Assembly: GCA_016209005.1 (NCBI GenBank)
Contig: JACQWZ010000049.1
Location: 1 to 8,039 of the forward strand
DNA: 8,039 bases
Source: Candidatus Kuenenbacteria bacterium
GTDB lineage: Bacteria; Patescibacteriota; Patescibacteriia; UBA2591; PGYQ01
Direction of reading: 5' to 3'
Made by a program: the position numbers and the translations under genes. The notes under the pieces were generated by a model. It had not been told where the DNA came from and made no database searches. It saw nothing but the letters and a program-made list of their open reading frames with translations. Positions 6,084 through 8,039 of the stretch are shown here, in pieces. How positions within the stretch are numbered: position 1 is the stretch's first letter; every line of letters begins with the position of its first letter.

Positions 6084-7381
6084 ACAAATCACTTAAAATA
6101 AAAAACATTTACGCTCGGGAGATTTTGGATTCTCGGGGAGATCCAACAATTGAAACAACTGTTATTTTAGAAAATGGAATTTCTTCAAAAGCATCTGTGC
6201 CATCTGGAGTCTCAACAGGAATTTACGAAGCTTTAGAATTGCGCGACAATAATCCTAAAAGATATAATGGTAAAGGTGTTCTTAATGCTTGTAAAAACGT
6301 GAACACAAAAATTATTCAAGCGTTAAAAGGCATTGATGTAACACAACAACAAAAAATTGATTCAAAAATGATTGAATTAGATGGCGCAGAAAATAAATCA
6401 AATTTAGGAGCCAACGCCATTTTAAGCGTTTCTTTAGCTTGCGCTCGCGCTGGCGCCTTAGCTGAAAGAAAAAAATTATATGAATATATAAATAAATGTT
6501 ACGCGTTATGCGTTACGCGTTACGCGATGCCAATTCCAATGTTTAATATTTTTAACGGAGGAAAACACGCGGACACAAATTTAGATTTTCAAGAATTTAT
6601 GATAATTCCTTCGCGAAAAGAATTTAAAGAAATGGTTAGAATGGGGGCTGAAATTTTTCATAAATTAAAAAATATTTTATTAGAAAAGGGCTATGACACC
6701 GATGTCGGAAATGAAGGCGGTTACGCTCCAGACATTAGCTCAAATAAAGAAGCGATTGAAATAATTTTAGAAGCGATAAAAAAAGCTGGATATAAATCCG
6801 GCAAAGATATGTTTTTAGGTCTTGACTCAGCCGCTTCTGAATTTTACAATAAAGAAAAAAATAAATCCCTCACCTTTTTCGGAAAAAAGGTGAGGGATAA
6901 ATATATTTTAAAAGCTGATAATTTAATTTTATCGCGTGAAGAATTAATAAATTTATATTTAAATTAGACAAAAAAATATCCTTTAATTTCAATCGAAGAT
7001 CCATTAGAACAAAATGATTGGAATGGATGGAAATACCTAAATTCAGAATTCAGAATTCAGAATTCAGAATTACTACTTGTGGGGGACGATTTTTTTGCGA
7101 CAAATGTAAAGCGATTACAAAAAGGAATTGGACAGGGTTGCGCAAACGCGATTTTAATAAAATTAAATCAAATTGGAACCTTGACCGAAACGATTGAATG
7201 TATAAAATTAGCTCAAAATAATAATTATAAAATTATTATTTCTCATCGTTCTGGAGAAACAAACGATGATTTTATCGCTGATTTAGCGGTCGCGGTTAAC
7301 GCTGATTACATCAAAGCTGGCTCCCTCTCCCGTGGCGAACGTCTCGCAAAATACAATCGGTTGATGGAAATTGAAGAATAA
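6080..7381 (+). CDS. eno: Enolase, interrupted by one in-frame TAG and carrying repeat insertions
   Basis: Enolase (2-phosphoglycerate to phosphoenolpyruvate, glycolysis, cytoplasm). The frame from ATG 6080 runs to TAG 6965-6967 (codon 296) and continues in the same frame to TAA 7379-7381, 433 codons in all. It starts IYAREILDSRGDPTIE. All active-site residues are present: H163, E172, E212 (NEGGYAP), D249 (LDSAASEFY), E306 (SIEDP), D336 (VGDD), K361 (IKLNQIGT), H389-R390-S391 (SHRSGET) and K412. The last six lie split across or beyond the TAG, so a product ending at 295 would be inactive. The TAG sits between YLN and TKKYPLISIED, where relatives usually have Leu. Three loops are made of repeat DNA: heptamers at codons 140-149, a palindrome at 262-273 and heptamers at 321-330. 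The start overlaps the previous stop (ATGA), implying translational coupling. Possible explanations are a recent nonsense mutation, a consensus error or amber readthrough. Confidence 0.93.
6498..6525 (+). repeat. Heptamer array GTTACGC x4 inside enolase
   Basis: The four units are GTTACGC, GTTATGC, GTTACGC and GTTACGC. They encode the loop CYALCVTRYA just before the conserved MPIPMFNIFNGG. In other enolases this loop has a similar length but unrelated sequence, so the repeat seems to have replaced it. A change of one 7-bp unit would shift the reading frame. Confidence 0.85.
6865..6898. repeat. 34-bp palindromic insert inside enolase
   Basis: ATCCCTCACCTTTTT (6865-6879) pairs perfectly with 6884-6898 around a CGGA loop: a 15-bp stem with a 4-nt loop. 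It encodes NKSLTFFGKKVRD, about 12 residues that enolases normally lack between the SEFY motif and the KYIL strand. The layout resembles palindromic elements that insert in frame into protein genes, such as the Rickettsia palindromic elements. Confidence 0.85.
7040..7071 (+). repeat. Heptamer array AATTCAG x4 inside enolase
   Basis: Four exact AATTCAG units (7040-7067) plus AATT encode NSEFRIQNSE between the DWNGWK and LLLVGDD motifs. The segment is about three residues longer than in E. coli enolase and unrelated in sequence, so repeat DNA has again replaced a loop. The unit length is the same as at 6498. Confidence 0.88.
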
Positions 7382-7394
7382 TTAAAATATAGTA

Positions 7395-7417
7395 ACTTGG
7401 AAGCCGAGCTTCCAAGT
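7395..7417. terminator. Strong hairpin just after enolase (possible terminator or palindromic repeat)
   Basis: ACTTGGAAGC (7395-7404) pairs perfectly with GCTTCCAAGT (7408-7417) around a CGA loop, starting 14 nt after the enolase TAA. Position suits a terminator, but no T-tract follows and the right arm overlaps the GTG start of the next small gene. It may instead be an inserted palindromic repeat or a processing site within an operon. Confidence 0.4.
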
Positions 7418-7562
7418 GATTGAACGATTTACGATAGGATTATTATTAGGGGCTGGATTGAGTTTGCCGTCAGCGATTATCACCAGAGCATATGCGCCAA
7501 TAATCGGAATAGGAATAATTGGAAGTGCGATCATTGGATTTGTTGTTGGAGCGATTTTGTGA
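7416..7562 (+). CDS. Small glycine-rich membrane protein, possibly frameshifted
   Basis: A 48-residue protein with two hydrophobic segments (about 5-22 and 28-48) rich in small residues: GLLLGAGLSLP, then GIGIIGSAIIGFVVGAIL with GxxxG spacing, typical of a glycine-zipper helical hairpin. RAY between them probably forms the turn. The GTG at 7416 is the only acceptable start in frame and lies in the right arm of the hairpin at 7395, so the true 5' end may have been altered by that element. The stop is TGA at 7560-7562. The next frame opens at the same point into a charged tail (7561-7680), so a single-base indel may have cut off a C-terminal domain. Function unknown. It lies directly downstream of enolase. 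Confidence 0.55.
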   Translation: MIERFTIGLLLGAGLSLPSAIITRAYAPIIGIGIIGSAIIGFVVGAIL

Positions 7563-7680
7563 AAAATATCATAATGAAGAAGATAAAAAAGAAGAACACT
7601 ATCTTTTAGTATTAGCCAACTCTCCCCGCAGCGGTGTTTGCGGTTATGAACCAAGTGGGGAATTAGATAAATTATTTTAA
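7561..7680 (+). pseudogene. Orphan charged tail, likely the frameshifted end of the membrane protein
   Basis: This frame, +1 relative to the membrane protein, encodes EKYHNEEDKKEEHYLLVLAN followed by SPRSGVCGYEPSGELDKLF and ends at TAA 7678-7680. It has no usable start codon except a GTG far inside the overlapping gene. The composition is clearly protein-like: a charged linker and then a short conserved-looking tail. The simplest reading is that it was once fused to the membrane segments, giving about 87 residues. I do not recognise the family. Confidence 0.4.
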
Positions 7681-7697
7681 AAAAAATAAGTAAAGCA

Positions 7698-7787
7698 ATG
7701 GTATATCAATTTTATCGGCGCGCAAAATTTGGTGATGGTAAATGGAAAAGTTTGTTAATGGGCAATGGACGAGACATTAATTTTTAA
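7698..7787 (+). CDS. 29-residue hypothetical ORF
   Basis: ATG 7698 to TAA 7785-7787 encodes a short basic peptide including FYRRAKFGDGKWKSLLMGNG. It lacks a Shine-Dalgarno sequence and, unlike the other genes, does not start in a TTT-ATG context (AGCAATG). It may be a gene fragment or chance. No family is recognised. Confidence 0.2.
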   Translation: MVYQFYRRAKFGDGKWKSLLMGNGRDINF

Positions 7788-7808
7788 AAATTATGAAAAA
7801 GAAAAAAC

Positions 7809-7837
7809 TATCTGACAATCCTGCATAATGCCAGATA
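7809..7837. repeat. Dyad at the likely left end of an insertion element
   Basis: TATCTG (7809-7814) and CAGATA (7832-7837) are inverted, enclosing GCATAATGC (7823-7831), itself a GCAT-a-ATGC dyad. It lies 29 bp before a transposase-like start and could be a terminal transposase-binding site or an operator. The right end of the element is outside the window, so the boundary cannot be fixed. Confidence 0.3.
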
Positions 7838-7866
7838 CATATTGGACTCCATAAGGCCATAGCTTT

Positions 7867-8039
7867 ATGAAAACACAAAGTATCTATAGAGGTATTAAGG
7901 GATTTGTAAAATTGTATGAATATGGGTATAAATATACCTATATGATTACAGAAAAAGCCAAATATAAGGCCAAAGTATTGATATTTTGGGAAAAGCATGG
8001 TCTTGTGGCTACTTTAGATGCTTTTCCTTATAAAAGGTC
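7867..8039 (+). CDS. N-terminus of a transposase/integrase-like protein, cut by the right edge
   Basis: ATG 7867 opens 57 codons with no stop before the edge. The translation moves from a basic start (MKTQSIYRGIKGF) through TEKAKYKAKVLIFWEKHGL to VATLDAFPYKR. The last part resembles the N-terminal helix-turn-helix of integrase-core (DDE, IS481/IS3-like) transposases common in CPR genomes, where a KHGL-x-ATLDAF helix is followed by a recognition helix. The catalytic domain is not visible. TTT-ATG precedes the start, and an AAGG 12 nt upstream is a very weak ribosome site. A dyad at 7809 may mark the element end. Confidence 0.55.
   Translation, partial: MKTQSIYRGIKGFVKLYEYGYKYTYMITEKAKYKAKVLIFWEKHGLVATLDAFPYKR

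Noticed and set aside
6498..6525. Relation between the GTTACGC heptamer in enolase and the MITE ends, which also contain GTTACGC
   Set aside because: Only 7-8 bp are shared and no other element sequence is present, so chance similarity cannot be excluded.
7207..7245. AATAATAAT...ATTATTATT dyad in enolase
   Set aside because: It follows from Asn and Ile codons in AT-rich sequence; the stem is weak and the coding explains it.
7382..7654. 90-codon minus-strand frame opposite the small membrane protein
   Set aside because: It mirrors the glycine-zipper gene; the plus-strand reading has far better membrane-protein character and gene order.
7793..7828. 11-residue lysine-rich ORF before the transposase
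   Set aside because: It is too short, and it overlaps the dyad at the likely element end.
7777..7998. 73-codon minus-strand frame
   Set aside because: It overlaps the transposase-like start, is Phe/Ile-rich, and lacks motifs.
1..8039. UGA recoded to glycine as in Gracilibacteria/SR1
   Set aside because: TGA ends the permease right after the normal ALRYE terminus and ends the TIM-barrel gene at an ATGA overlap, and no conserved gene contains an in-frame TGA.

Overview
The window looks like a piece of a small, AT-rich bacterial genome (roughly 30% GC by eye), most likely a Patescibacteria/CPR lineage of the Parcubacteria type. The reasons are a DUF5661-type small protein, intergenic DNA full of heptamer repeats, repeats invading coding sequence, and start codons with no Shine-Dalgarno sequence that nearly all read TTT-ATG. 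TGA ends two intact genes (the permease and the TIM-barrel protein), so the Gracilibacteria/SR1 UGA-glycine code does not apply. The lineage is inferred from pattern, not from a marker gene.

Left part (1-2057): an accessory or decaying region. The start of an unknown gene runs off the left edge on the minus strand. Next come the C-terminal remnant of a Type III restriction enzyme Res subunit (PD-(D/E)xK motif kept, one in-frame TAG), an unassigned coding-like scrap, a 22-codon copy of a DUF5661-like N-terminus, a DUF3800 gene with one in-frame TAG where a conserved Gln is expected, a GC-rich patch between near-identical 17-nt direct repeats, and an intact DUF5661 gene.

Middle (2058-4949): a MacB/LolD-type ABC ATPase and a MacB-like permease. 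They are separated by about 480 bp of repeats. Two 118-bp MITE-like elements that differ at 3 positions lie in inverted orientation on either side of the ATPase gene, with a third, truncated copy beside one of them. No adaptor (MacA-like) gene is visible.

Right part (4950-8039): a recognisable sigma70-type promoter leads into a xylose-isomerase-like TIM-barrel protein whose stop overlaps the start of enolase (ATGA). The enolase has every catalytic residue, but one in-frame TAG splits it, and three of its loops have been replaced or extended by repeat DNA (two 4x heptamer arrays and one 34-bp palindrome). A glycine-zipper small membrane protein, probably frameshifted, follows. The window ends in the first part of a transposase/integrase-like gene.

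The most notable pattern is that three separate genes (Res remnant, DUF3800, enolase) are each interrupted by exactly one in-frame TAG with homology continuing in the same frame. The second is that repetitive DNA enters otherwise conserved coding sequence. The TAGs could be nonsense mutations, consensus errors or amber readthrough; sequence alone cannot decide.
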